Below, in pieces: positions 32,801 through 43,500 of a stretch of DNA of 64,000 bases (its first letter is position 1; every line of letters begins with the position of its first letter). The stretch covers positions 5,629,306 through 5,693,305 of the forward strand of contig NC_064046.1 of NCBI RefSeq assembly GCF_932526225.1. The letters are read 5' to 3'. Both the position numbers and the translations under genes were made by a program. The notes beneath the pieces are model-generated. The model did not search any database, was not told the origin of the DNA, and saw only the letters and a list, made by a program, of their open reading frames with translations. The DNA is from Nematostella vectensis. Taxonomy: Eukaryota; Cnidaria; Anthozoa; Actiniaria; Edwardsiidae.

Positions 32801-35800
32801 AGGGGAGGGTAGTTGTGTGTTACAAATATTACAAAGGAGTAACAGCAAATTGTTCCTAAATATTGTGAAATGACTTCAAATTTCTGGTTGTTACATTTTT
32901 ACAGAAGCATAAGTGTTTGAGTTTCATATTCCCAATTCCTGTCTGAGTAATGGTTCACCGTATTGTATTCAGATTCCCCAAACAAACAAGAGCAACATTG
33001 TAATTAATTGGTGATTTCGAATACATTACCTGACTATGGCGGAGTAGCTCAAGACTCTCCCAGCTTCTCCTGTACTCATCAGGACTTGTGGTGCCCCACC
33101 CTGATGGCTCATCACTACTCTTGGTGCCTCGCCCTGATGGCATGTCAGGGCTCTTGTTGCCCCGCCCTGATGGCTCGTCAGGGCTTTTGGTGCCCTGCCC
33201 TGATGGCTCGTCAGGGCTTTTGGTGCCCCACCCTGATGGGTATGGCTCATCTTCTGAGTACTGAGGGTTTGAATGACTCAGTGAAGCACTTTGATTCAAG
33301 GAGATTTTCTCAAACTGGGCTCTCCGCTTGTTGAACTCTGTGCGTGCAAGAACATCCTTTGTCCCCAGGGGTGCTTGCCCTGTCAAATAACCCTCCTCGC
33401 CCTCTGAAATGTCACTCAGTCCATACTTCTGAGATATTCCCTCTATTCCAAGTCTTTCTACCTCTTTCAGAGCCTTTTTCTGTTTCTCATCAAATCCATC
33501 ATCAGAAGGATGGTCAGGTTTAGTGAGCAGATCATGCAGTGTTTCCCCTTCATCATGAGAGCTTTCCTCAGGTGCGACTTGTGCACGGCGCTTCAGGCTG
33601 GCTTTCTTGGACCCCCTTCTGTGTTTTGCATATTCTGCATCATGTGAAGGGGGAGGTGAATCTGATATCTTCTCAGCTGATCCTTCTATCTGCTCAAGAA
33701 TGGAATCTTGCGCATATTGCTTCTGAGATTTCCTACGTTTGGATGTATTATCCGTAGGATTTTCAGAAGATTCATCATTACTCTTAGATTTATTCTTTAA
33801 AGAGTCTGTAAAATGGAATAATGTGTCTTTTTTCTTGTTTTCCCCTGAGGTATCTTCTTCTCGCTGCTTACTTTTCTTGCTGCCTCTTTTAGACTTTTTT
33901 GAGCCTGAAATAGATTTCTTGACTCCCACTGAGATGAAGCTCTCCTCATCATTACTTGTTACGTCTGTCAGGTCATCACTACTGGACAATGCTGAGTCAT
34001 CAGCATCCTGATTCAAATAAATAGTTAATGAGATAAGTGAATTCAACTTCAATCTACAAAACCCTTATATAAAAAAAACAAGTCTTCAAACTTTGAGCCT
34101 TTTATAATTTTTTACTGTCTGTGAATTGGATAGCCATTACACAGCTGCATGGAAAAATGTCATGGAATTCATTTTAGGTATGTTGTGGTGTCATAGCTCA
34201 AGATAACTTGTTTGAACCTCTTCTAACCAGAAGTTCGTTTATAATTTAAATTTTAAACTTTATTGCAAGAACAAAAACTGCCAAATTAAAATCTGTTTTT
34301 GGAATCTAATCTTTTATTTTTCGTTTCTCCTAATTTAAATGAGTAAAAAAAATTAACTGGCTTTTTTTTGGTCACCTTTTTGGGGGAGGGTCACGATTTT
34401 TGGTATTTAAATGGGGGGAGAGTCGTAATTTTTTAACTGGAAAACAAATTCAGCTTAGCAGCCCTCCCCCCAATAAATAACGACATTTCCCTTATGTTGA
34501 ATATTCTATGTGATTTTGACTGTATTTAAGATTGCTGAAATAACACTAAACTCACTCTTTAACTGTGCTAGTGCCCCTTATATCTGAAAGCAATAAGCCA
34601 GTCAAAAAGATTCTACATTTATGCTAATTTTTAATAAGAACGTCAAAGCACCAAATCTTCCACTTTTTAGGGTTCCAAAAAATTCTTTTATTTAAAAAAA
34701 TCGACACCTTGATTATTTCGTATCAGTAAAAAACGAAATATTTTATTTTTTGCCGGCAAAGTTTAAGGGTGCACTGACATCTGTTGCTAAGGAAAATTGA
34801 ATATAGCATAAAAGCCTTGTAGAAAGTCATGTGTCTGATATTTGCCAAGTTGACCAACAAAAGTGTGCTGACTATTATGAGGACGTCACTCCGTGATGTC
34901 ATAATGTTACGTCATAGATAAAGATAAAAGCAAATATTCAAAGTAATTTTGCTCGAAAACAAATATTGAATACGTTTCATGAATCTTGAGAGATGGATGC
35001 ATTTAGCCAAGCATGCGTTTTAGAAATGATTGAGTAATTGTTTTTTTATGATTTTTCAAAGGTCCTGAAATCCAGATTATTTGATATATTTTTGTTTTCG
35101 GTTAGATTGACGCTAAATCCATGCTTGGCTATATGAAGGAGGTTTTAAGCAAAAATAATACAGAAAAAATAATGAGTTTATAAAAAAATTCCAATAGAGT
35201 TTCGTGGTATTTACACTTCGAAGGAACGATATCCGTCATGTCGTGATGGAAATTGAAAAAGTATTTTAAAATTATGATACAGCGTGCGCTACTTTGAAAT
35301 AAGATTTTCAGTGCGTGCGCGAGCGTTTGCAAACGGTGTTTGCAGCGCGCGCAGGTAGTGAAAATTAAAAACTTTGGCTTTAAAAAGGTTGGCTTGAATA
35401 AATCTCCGCTGAATCTCCGTTTTTACCAAATATGGAAAAATCATCACCCGAAAAGGCTGATATCAACTTTAAGTCAATTTTGGGGAAATTGAAACGCAAA
35501 TTTTTTTTTCTTTTACTTCAGGAAAGCTTGTGAATGACGAATTCCATGTTATGCACGCGCTCAACGCCACCAGCATAGCAACATCGTTACTGAGCAACAC
35601 TAATGTCAGTACACCCTTAAATGACTATGCATGGTTCCCATAAATATAGATTTGGTATTCTATGTCTGGGCAGTAGGAGGGTGGGGGGGTGGGGTGTATG
35701 TATAAAGGTATATCTCACCCCTCTCCCTGATCAAGCCTTGAGATTTATTGGGGCTTGCAGATATATGTATGCAAATACTCACCGCCCCTACTTCCACCTC

Positions 35801-36418
35801 CGGGCTTACTACCGATTTCTTCTTCTTTTTGTCGACTTTAGCATAAGTCGGCTCGACTATGGATTTGTTTTCGTGGTCAAGAACATGATAGAAATGATCA
35901 GTCTGTGCTTGTCCCTCAACATCGCGAGGCTTATCATGGGAACCAGTAGCATCAGAGTTACTTCGGGCGCCAAACAGTCTATTTTTTCGATCAAAGCGAC
36001 CATCTGTCTCCACTGATTCGTATCCCGGTTCCTCGTAATCACCTTCAGGGAGACTAACTGCCGGTCGGCTCGAAGGAGAAGCCATCCCATCGCCGTCCTC
36101 GGGGATATTGGAGGGGGGGTGTACATCGCCGATGATCGTCCCTAGTGAGCCTGCATCCCTGAGAGCTTTTGCGATGGGCGACTGACTGCGGTCTCCCGCG
36201 CGTGGCCATGTTGACGATAAACTATGTGCAGATGATGTGAGCGGAACAGCGGCGAAAATGGCATTTGGAACAAGACTAGCAGCGATGTGAGCCTGGGAAG
36301 GTTAACATGATCGTGTGTTACTATTGGATACCGAGTTGACATGTGTATATCATTAAGGATTACTTACCAGTGGACCTGTTTTAGCTTTTTTATCTTTCTT
36401 TTTCTTTTTGCCCGCCAT
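17831..36418 (-). CDS. CEP89: CEP89 (CCDC123) orthologue, mother-centriole distal-appendage protein, 23 exons
   Basis: CEP89 acts at distal appendages in basal-body docking and ciliogenesis (family knowledge). Exons in transcript order: 36418-36368, 36292-35783, 34007-33030, 32728-32546, 31598-31370, 29486-29284, 28904-28481, 28358-28287, 26623-26562, 25635-25552, 25439-25374, 24444-24401, 24176-24061, 22860-22680, 22601-22538, 22012-21970, 21287-21227, 21119-21020, 19602-19561, 19490-19401, 18802-18756, 18198-18076, 17924-17831. All junctions are GT/AG and phase-consistent, giving 1,288 residues. The start MAGKKKKKDKKAKTGPL follows a good AAGATGG context. Family blocks include VHRLNVELSRYQ, PLFLAYDDRLKEKEE, VNEVVKENQELH, EQARLVVEENALLMEQ and a terminal VEEELDLVWQ. 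It is about 500 residues longer than my memory of the human protein, because of glutamine-rich exons in the middle. Several introns carry junction-derived minisatellites and LINE fragments. Confidence 0.92.
18195..18680 (-). repeat. Degenerate about 45-55 bp repeat with TGACGTCA motifs and a copied acceptor
   Basis: On the minus strand the exon 18198-18076 is entered through TGACGTCATCAG|GTTGG. The intron holds several variants of TGACGTCATCAGGTTATCTT joined by GCATCATGTCAATCACTGTG. The acceptor is therefore one copy of the repeat. TGACGTCA is also the consensus for CREB/ATF factors; binding here is speculative. Confidence 0.8.
19715..21030 (-). repeat. 45-bp minisatellite copying a CEP89 splice donor, about 29 copies
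   Basis: The exon 21119-21020 ends CTACGCGTG|GTACGTG, which is also the core of the unit TCCTACGCGTGGTACGTGTT plus CATACAAAGCCTTATGTTTGCCATG. Two units are 47 bp (near 20195 and 20425) and change the frame. No minus-strand frame contains a stop across the array, so use of a further donor would extend the exon by multiples of 15 residues (VVRVHKKPYVCHVLR). Confidence 0.95.
21717..21875. other. Cluster of short palindromes in a CEP89 intron
   Basis: An imperfect 14-bp stem (GTGTAATTCAGGGC with its near complement, loop 9) is at 21717-21755. Four TTCGCGAA-type palindromes follow between 21790 and 21862. No function is recognised. Confidence 0.7.
22050..22505. repeat. 20-bp minisatellite, about 22 copies
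   Basis: The unit is TGATGATGCATGTATGTAGA with some 20-23 bp variants. It lies in the CEP89 intron between exons 22601-22538 and 22012-21970. Its open frames are antisense repeat artefacts. Confidence 0.95.
22875..23450. repeat. Degenerate purine-rich 9-18 bp repeat
   Basis: Variants of GACAATGGTTATGGTAA fill the intron directly upstream of the CEP89 exon 22860-22680. They change to AACAATGATAGTGAT near the far end. No splice site is copied. Confidence 0.9.
25060..25260 (+). mobile_element. Degenerate reverse-transcriptase fragment of a non-LTR retrotransposon
   Basis: The plus-strand translation at 25119-25181 reads CGVSQSSIL*PLLFLLY then IHDF. This is the conserved GVPQGS-x-LGPLLFLLYIND core of LINE reverse transcriptase, with an in-frame stop. 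It lies antisense to CEP89 within an intron, and no other domain was found nearby. Confidence 0.75.
26100..26545 (-). repeat. 40-bp minisatellite, about 11 copies, next to a CEP89 donor
   Basis: The unit is ACATGTGTGGCACATGGAAG plus ATGTAGGGAAGATCTTGTGT. The array begins within about 20 bp of the donor of exon 26623-26562 (GAG|GTAAGG) but does not copy the junction. Confidence 0.93.
26637..28107 (-). repeat. 32-bp palindromic minisatellite, about 46 copies
   Basis: The unit ACAAGATACCATCAACACCA plus CATGATGTGGTG contains CACCACATGATGTGGTG, an inverted repeat with a one-base centre. The array ends against the acceptor of exon 26623-26562: the minus strand reads GGTATCTTGCTTCACAG| where repeat units read GGTATCTTGTCACCAC. 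Units are contiguous with no spacers, so it is not a CRISPR array. Confidence 0.95.
29656..31410 (-). repeat. 25-bp minisatellite copying a CEP89 donor, about 67 copies, with a 725-bp higher-order repeat
   Basis: The exon 31598-31370 ends GAACAGATACGGCAACTGG|GTGAGT, which is the repeat. Two unit types are intermixed: a donor type (GGTGAGTGAACAG) and a coding type (GCTGTGTGAACAG). Rare variants recur exactly 725 bp apart (30016/30741, 30166/30891, 30416/31141, 30531/31256), showing a duplicated block of 29 units. The intron-distal end (29656-29712) carries a second, longer copy of the exon tail with its own donor. Confidence 0.95.
31780..32060 (+). mobile_element. 3' end of a non-LTR retrotransposon (LINE), decayed
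   Basis: Plus-strand frames read FGDRVFAHAGSSA*NSL and, after a frame change, PFEQALKTHLFRLAYFT. These match the ORF2 C-terminal pattern (GDRAFxxAAPxLWNSLP ... LKTHLF). The segment ends in AGCGCTTTATAAATAAATTA plus a short (TTA)n tail, as LINE 3' ends do. It is 5' truncated and lies antisense in a CEP89 intron. Confidence 0.8.
32407..32575 (-). repeat. 40-bp repeat copying a CEP89 donor, 4 copies
   Basis: The exon 32728-32546 ends AAGATACAG|GTAACC, and AGATACAGGTAACCATGACA recurs in the intron with CTAGCGGCACCGCAGAATG between copies. The copied exon part is ELAAQQNKIQ. Reading past the first donor meets TGA within one unit. Confidence 0.92.
33075..33245 (-). repeat. 33-bp coding repeat inside a CEP89 exon, about 5 copies
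   Basis: The repeat translates in frame as SPDEPSGQGTK, SPDEPSGRGNK, SPDMPSGRGTK and SSDEPSGWGTT, eleven residues per unit. It is disordered and hydrophilic, and probably varies in length between individuals. Confidence 0.93.
35783..36418 (-). other. CEP89: CEP89 N-terminal region (2 exons)
   Basis: A lysine-rich start is followed by 170 mostly disordered residues. The segment IVEPTYAKVDKKKKK resembles the IEPYATT region of vertebrate CEP89, and DHFYHVLDHENK resembles the DLYAVPHRN region. No catalytic motif is present. Confidence 0.75.
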
Positions 36419-36872
36419 CTTGGATTCCGGTAAATACGCGCTTGCGCATTAGACCCCTAAAAGGACGCTGACCGTTGCCATGGTAGCTTTCGGGGGTAGA
36501 TGGTGAATCATCCGTATGAATCATTTGTATAATCAGTATATCATATATATATTCCTGGTGATTAGGATACAAAAAGAAGAAATAAAAGAGAAGCTGGGGT
36601 ATTTTTTGCTTTTAGTAAATAGTCTTTGGCACAGGCAGCCCCAAATCACCGAATAACAATTTATTTCACAATGATTTCACCGACATCATTTCTATTACAG
36701 AATAAAGAAAAAGAGAACAAAAGCTTGGATATTTTTGCTTTTAATTGCTTGTGCTTGTAACACAGGCAGCCCAAACTCAAACACAATTACAATGATTCGG
36801 GTGAAGTCACCCCCATCCCTCGCAGCCGTTATGGAGTCGTCACGCAGGGAGTAGCATGATCTTGAAAAGTCC
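36419..36872. other. 5' flank of CEP89, no gene seen
   Basis: AT-rich sequence upstream of the CEP89 start codon. It presumably includes the promoter, but I see no convincing TATA box or other motif. Confidence 0.5.
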
Positions 36873-37967
36873 GGGTGTCTACAAAACGAAGACTTAAAAC
36901 CTAAAACCCGGAATGTGTGACTCCAAAAGCTACAACCCCTAAGGCTACCACTCAAATAGCTATATTACCCCCAAAATATTGCAATTATTATTTATTACCT
37001 CGTTTGCCAAATGGCTACACAGCGCGAAAGTTTCATATGGAATCAGTGATCCTAATGAGGTAATTCAGCGAATTTTGTTGTGCTTTTCATGAAGGAGAAA
37101 TATTCTCATTTGCGCGCGCCAATTAACAAATCATTTTCAATCCTCGCTATTATATTGGTTATTTTTCCCGTTGAAAATTGTAGTTGCACTCATTTTTCAG
37201 ACACGCTCCTTTGCCAGAAAAAGTATCCCAAAAACTCTCCCGGTAACCTTACAGACCCGGTAATTATCGCTAATTTAGAAAAACGCCCCCAGAAAAGTTT
37301 TCGGACTCCCTGGCGAGGAAGAGCGTTTATCAAACCAAAGTCCTTTATTGTCCTTTATTTGATTAATTGTCAAACCAAAGCTATAGTGTTTAGTGCCGAT
37401 AAGGGTTCCCCACAAGCAAATTATAATTTCCAAAGTTTTTGAATATAGATTGGCTAAATAGTTTTTACAATCCTAGTTTTGTTGATGTCGGTAGACAACT
37501 GGCACCCCAAACATTGCTGTGGCATATGCATTTTTCAAAAGAAAGACAAAAACTTCTAATAATTTTCAAAAGCTGTTTTACCTTAGGCGCACTGTGACAG
37601 CTAAATGTCAAATCATTTGACAGAGGTGAAAACCTGATTGGTTGGTAGGAAAAATCCCATAAAATGATTTTAGCCTTGATTGGCCCACTTTATACCGGGC
37701 AGTGGAATGGTTTTCTCTGTGATGAAGATCATCTGGAAACACAAATAGTGCTTTTCCCTTTTTTCCCAATTAAAAAAACAAATTGAACTAGCTAGATTAT
37801 CTCATAAGGATCACCTGATTCCACATGAAACTGTCAATGAACCACGCTGTGTAGCCATTTGGGGAAACAAGGTAGGCTAAATCATAACGGCAAAATTTTG
37901 GGGGTCGTAGCTTTTGGGGTCACAGGTTTCGTGTCTTAGGTTTTAGGTCTTCGTTTTGTAGACACCC
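36873..37967. mobile_element. 1.1-kb element with inverted termini (candidate DNA transposon or MITE)
   Basis: The left end GGGTGTCTACAAAACGAAGA is repeated in inverted orientation at 37948-37967. Similarity continues inward through CCTAAAACC and CCCCAAAAGCTAC for about 90 bp. The interior has no transposase-like frame. A target-site duplication was not clear. Confidence 0.7.
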
Positions 37968-38960
37968 TGACAAGTCCAAAATTAACCACAGCCAGCCTGG
38001 TGAACACTTTTGTAGCAACTTTATGATTGTTTTCCAATGTTTTGGAATGGACAGGAGTAGGCCCGTAGCCATGAAGAGCCCTCCACTCGACTGGGTGGTC
38101 CGTTCTAACGAAGAAAAATTAATTGCTAAGAGCGAGCTAGAGGACGAGCTACCTAAGAAAAAATGGTCCGCTAAATGGGTAAACAAACCCCCCGCTCAAA
38201 ACCCTGGCTACGGGCCTAAACCGAGATAAGGGATTTTATCTTCCAGAAACGGGGACGTAAAGGGGGATTGCAAAAAAAAAAGCGTCCGGGATCTGTGAGT
38301 GTGGTGCATGCATTGTCGTAGGATCCATAACCCTCTCACAGCAAGAAGAATAAAACACTTTGCATCTAAAAATCGATCAATTTGCGCCATCATCCTGGTG
38401 TTATGGCCGCCATGTTGGAAAATGTTAAGTTGTGAATTGGGCATTGCTCAATTGCGTTGCTTTCTAGGGGCGCACAAATTCGTATAAATATCACGTGAGC
38501 GTCACGTGGCTGTGTAGTGGGTATTTGCGTCAACATGGATAAAAGCGACTAGAAGCCAGTGACCAATATCACCGAATACCGCGGAAAACCTGAATACACT
38601 TAGCGGAACCTATCTGTGTGGATATGGGGGCCACAAAAACTGCACAGAAATTCGCAAAAAAAAACTCGCAGAACCGCATCAGAGTCGCAAAAGAAACCGC
38701 ACCAAACAAATCACCAAAACCGAAGAAAACGCACTAATTTCCAAGACAAAACCGAGAATGTGAAGGCCGGTCACACCACACGGATCAGTGATTACTAATA
38801 TCGCGTATCAAAAATTACTCAAAAACGCATTAGTTTTGATAAAACTAACTTGCAATTATACTTCAAAAACGTAGTAAAGATTAGCCTAAAACCTAATGTC
38901 TAACGTAAACGGCTGAATAATACCAGACAGGATCCATTTTAGAGTGCACTTCACGCATGG
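37968..38960. other. Intergenic, no supported gene
   Basis: Contains a 68-codon plus frame starting at 38023 (MIVFQCFGMDRSRP...), but no splice, homology or codon-use support. Tandem A-rich stretches occur near 38640-38780. Confidence 0.5.
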
Positions 38961-39249
38961 CAGGCCCGTACCCAGAGGGGCCACAACGGCCGTCTCAATA
39001 GACATGCTATTTGTAGACAAAACTATAAAGCATAAGCTAGATCACTCTGGTATGTCATCAATCCATAAGTCAGACTTTTTTATTGCCAAATCCGACGATA
39101 AACGTCCTGTGGAGATCAAAGGCATAAAAAATCCCTTTTTATTCTTTCTCACTCTCCTTTCCCCCCCCCTCTCCTCCCTCCGGAAAAATTGGGTCCACTT
39201 TTTCGGATTTCGCATCCCCCACCCAAATAAAATCCTGGGTACGGGCCTG
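38961..39249. mobile_element. 289-bp MITE with CATGG target duplication
   Basis: Termini are CAGGCCCGTACCCAG and its exact inverse CTGGGTACGGGCCTG. CATGG flanks both sides (38956-38960 and 39250-39254), consistent with a 5-bp target-site duplication. There is no coding capacity, so it is non-autonomous. Confidence 0.88.
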
Positions 39250-39254
39250 CATGG

Positions 39255-40500
39255 CTCTTTAAATTATCCATTGGTTTCTAGTTTCTCAGACAACTGATTC
39301 TAGCGAAAAATGCATACCCAATTAAACCAATACTATTTCCAGTTTCTCAGGGGGAAATAAACAAAGTATGTCAACCACCAGTACTGAAAATTTGTGCTTT
39401 GATTATGTGATTTTATATTAGTATAACAACAGTACCCATTTAAGTTTTAGATGGGTATTTGGGGTATCACTATTTACTAACGCTACTCTACATATTTTAC
39501 GTTCTTCAGATGATATTCGTACATGACGATTTGAGGATATGTATAAAAAGTTAAATGCAGATTACCCCCAAAAGATACCTAAATGGACGTGTTATGTCTT
39601 TGTTTTATAGAACCTAAAAAAATAGCCATAAAAACAAAACGAGAAGCTGTTCTATTGCGTTATACAATTTGGTTACTCTTAGCGTTGGAACATCAAACGC
39701 GCCAAGAATTCGATAAAAGAAAATGCAAAAATGTTTTTTCTATAAAGGTGTTGATTTTGTGATTAAAACCGTGAACAAACCAATCGCTAGATTTAACACT
39801 CTAAAAGATATAGCGATCATATCTCCGTACCCAAACACTAGTGCAAAACAACAGCGCAAATAAATAATTGCTTTTTATTTTATCTTTTACTGTTCTTTGC
39901 GTGTTTGCATTAGTGTCGTCACACTTCGTTGTGAGAGTTTTTTGTAATAAGTGATTCCATGCATGATTTTCGCCATCTAAGTGCACATACAAGGGGCCAT
40001 GGTCGTATCAATTTCTCATTCTTCCGCCAGTCCCCCGCCAGGATTCGCACTAATACACGCAGGTCAACAGGGTAGTCCGTACCCCCATAAACCGTTACCT
40101 AAACATTATATTCCAACGCTTACTTCATTATTCTCACTGGGAAATTTTGAAAATGTAATTAAGAAAATTCTGTGGTGTCCTTGCTTGGCTTGGTTGAGAG
40201 TTCGCAAGCTATGTACGTCACGAGCCGTTATCGGTCTCTAGCTATCCTTGGCGGATCATGTATCTCTTGCCCATAGCGAACAGACTCCCTAATCATAGCC
40301 TTGTACACGATCTGTTTATTCTTCGATTTCCGGTGTTTATGAGGGTGTTAATTATTCACACAATTCCCTGTATAGCGTGTCAATTTAGCTGCAAGGCATG
40401 TCACAGCTGTTATCCAATCAAACCGGGGATTGTTTGCGGGCGATTCGTCACACTTGCATCCTTACAAGCACTCGCGCAGAGCTCATGAGAGGGTTAAGCG
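39255..40500. other. Intergenic sequence upstream of the collagen/fibrinogen-like gene
   Basis: AT-rich DNA without a recognisable coding exon. I did not find a clear TATA box close to 40501. Confidence 0.5.
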
Positions 40501-43500
40501 ATGGAGCGGCTTGTTAAGTTCCTCTTGCTTATAATCACAATAACACCACAGCCGACGTGGATGCTCAAAAGGTAACGGCACACAGACATAACATAGCGCT
40601 CAAATGACCCTATTCTCTATTATTGCATATATTTTAAAATTACCCCAAGCTGCATGTTCTAAAATATGTCTCCATTACCCTTACAGAGTCAGAAAAGACG
40701 CAAAATTAGCTCTAGATACAAACGGCCAAAAAAGAGCTCAGCTCGTATTCGGGTCTTCTGGCAAGCGAGTCAAGCTCGGTGAGGTCTATTTGACTGGACT
40801 CGATGGATTACGTGGAGAGAAAGTAAGTTTTACCTCAATTTTCCTTTAATCCATGGATTTCCCACTGGTGTTCTACTCTTGTTGGTTAGATATTTGAGCG
40901 TGTCGATGCGTACGAAGTTACCTCTAGCGCGATGGATGTTACATTTACTTGATTTATCAAATCACTGGGGCAAGCGACAGATCGGTCGACTCTCGACCTA
41001 TCAATTCTTTCACCTTCAAGAGGAGATGGTAAATCGATATGTAGCAACTGACTGTTTACAATTGTCTCAGAATAGCGTTTTCACATCCCTCACTACGCTC
41101 GTTATTTTATCGCTACAAGACGTGTTACACCAGACAGCAGAGGGGATTTGCAAATTTCATAAACCCAGAAATATGATGTCGGCGATATGCGTGAATCAAC
41201 CTAGCGCGCGCCAATGCAAGTTTCAAGCCGCTAAAATAAGCCGGCGACGGATGAATTCTCAAGCCCAATATCTTTGTGAAAGTGTAACTTCTGTCAACGT
41301 GAGGTTGAGAGTCATCGAATCGTTTCCAACAGGCGCGACGGCGTTTCCTGTATCGTGCCCGAGTTGCTCCATGTCTGCGTGGAATATGGCGTTCGTTGGC
41401 GGTACTAACATGGCCAATGCGGGAGGCTTGATTACGCAGTATTACAGCATCGCTTGTCGCTCTCGAGATGTGCTAGGAATGTAGCCTTTTTTAGCTAAGG
41501 AGTATCGCGTTTGTTTTCAGGGAGAGCGTGGACTGATGGGGCGCCGAGGAGGGAGAGGGCCAAGAGGATTTCCAGGCGCAAAGGTAACACCCCTCACTTA
41601 TTGGTACATCGACTAAAGCAGTACTTGTGCCGTTAGCAGTAACCACTTGCAAACTCGATTTACAAGCAAACTCCTTGACCTGTCTGGGTGTCTGCTGTTT
41701 TGCTTTGCACTAAAGGTTCGTCTTTCCCCCAAGTTAAAGCTCCACATGAGGCTATCTGTACAATGTACAAAACCAGCTTTTTAAAGACAAGAAAGAAGGA
41801 AGGAGAACGATTATCCTATTGCAGATAATTACCGATTTATTGGTCACAGAACGTGTTTATTTCAACACATTAAAAGCCACAATATAGGGAGACACGAAAG
41901 GTGTAATGTTACGCTGGAAGTAATCGTGCACAGCTTAAAGACTCGATGGGCGACAAAGAACTTTACTATGTAAACCAGAAACCTGGTAATTGGCTTACGG
42001 AAACCATTCGCAATTTTTATTCAAATGAAAAACGGTGCTCGAATAAGTGTGTAGCTTTAAAAACTATTATACACGTGTAGATCACCGTGCTATATCAACA
42101 TTCAAAAACCCTGAGAAGAGCCGGAAAGCAAATAAAAATTACTTAATAATATAAACAATAAATTAACACCAATGACAATTAAGATGGAATAAGATATCAA
42201 CCCTTCAAGGGATCTTAAATGTGGAATGTCCGGGATTTGGGATTAAGGTATTTAACTGCACCCGTCCTCTTTATCAAGATACTGCTCAAACACGCAGAAA
42301 TAGAAAGTTTCTAGCTGCGGGAATTTAGTGGCAAAACTGTAAATAGGTCCTGTGGTTGGCATGCTTGCTTGGCTCGATGCCAGGGAGCACCGAGCGCCTG
42401 TTTTAAAATGATGACAAATCGTGTCAAGCGGCACATTTAGCCAAGGAAGCAATCTAGAGAACTGGGGGCGCCTAATCCTTACTCTCACAGGAAACCGCCA
42501 CAAACTTATCTTCAAAGTAAAGATTTACTTTTGCAGGAGAGTGCACAATGACAACAAAGGTTAATCCATGACTAGCTAGAGGCTGCTAGCGTATTTTCTG
42601 TGTGCTTTAACATTAAAATGGAACAGTGTGTGTAACGACTCAAGTGCTGCCTTAGTGGTGCTTGACTCATTATCGCAAGTTCGATCGCCATCCAAATGTG
42701 CTTCCGTCATTGAGCAGTCTAAGAATAAGAAATACCCGAGATTGCGGTCTTGGCTATTGATAGAACTAATTACTAGTCGATCTTTCGAGTTTGTAGTTTT
42801 ATTCATACCTAAAAGAGTCTCGCCGCCGAAGAGATACCAATGCGATACGTGACTTGTCTTCTGGGCAAGCCGTGTTTTGCGCTCTCGGCGCCCTCAACAA
42901 GACATATGTTCCCTATTAAAGCGCTCATCTCGGAAACAGTTTGTTTTAGGACTTTCAAATGCATGCACTCACAGACCACCCATGTGCTCATCAGAGCCGA
43001 ATACGCGTGAAATGTGGAGCTATTTAATAGCAAGCAAGACGGTCATAGCGTGGGCAGGGGTTGAAAAGATGAATGCTGGAGCTACTAGCATGCGGCCCAA
43101 TGAATGCTAGAGCTGCTAGCATGCGGCCCATAAACCATCTCTTTCTCGTATAACATAAAGAAAAATATTTGAAAAGAAGGTCACAAAAATGTTATATCGG
43201 CGCCCGTAGTTAGAATTCCGCTGCTGCTGTATCTATATTGCAGGGACTTTCGTGCGCACTTCAGATTTTATATCAGATTTGCTAACAAGTGCAGCATATG
43301 AGGAATGCTATGACTCGCAATATCGCACTACACTATTTGAAGTGTTTGCAATATAGATATCCACGAACATGGCTTATCGACACGAATACAGGGAATATGT
43401 TTCTCATAAAGATAACCTACCCTTGTTAGAAAATAAGCTTTAACGATGTCTTTTTAATGATTCTCAGAAATTTTGGAGTGAACACGTTTTCGCAGCCGAG

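Larger units (their letters stand above)
28481..34007 (-). other. CEP89: CEP89 lineage-specific acidic and glutamine-rich insert (5 exons)
   Basis: Exons 34007-33030, 32728-32546, 31598-31370, 29486-29284 and 28904-28481 encode about 670 residues. They begin with a serine/aspartate/lysine-rich stretch, then an 11-residue tandem repeat (SPDEPSGQGTK), then long Q/E coiled coil such as EMLEQQQKIIQMQQQQHQQ and MHQRQYEQMHQRQQQR. The equivalent stretch in vertebrate CEP89 is much shorter. Frame continuity through all five exons supports translation. Confidence 0.85.

Noticed and set aside
38023-38229. 68-codon plus frame with a Lys/Asp/Glu-rich middle
   Set aside because: No splice, promoter or homology support; left as intergenic.
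40687-40786. Alternative frame SQKRRKISSRYKRPKKSSARI with donor CTCG|GTGAGG
   Set aside because: The other frame joins the signal-peptide exon in phase and gives Gly-X-Y triplets continuing in the next exons.
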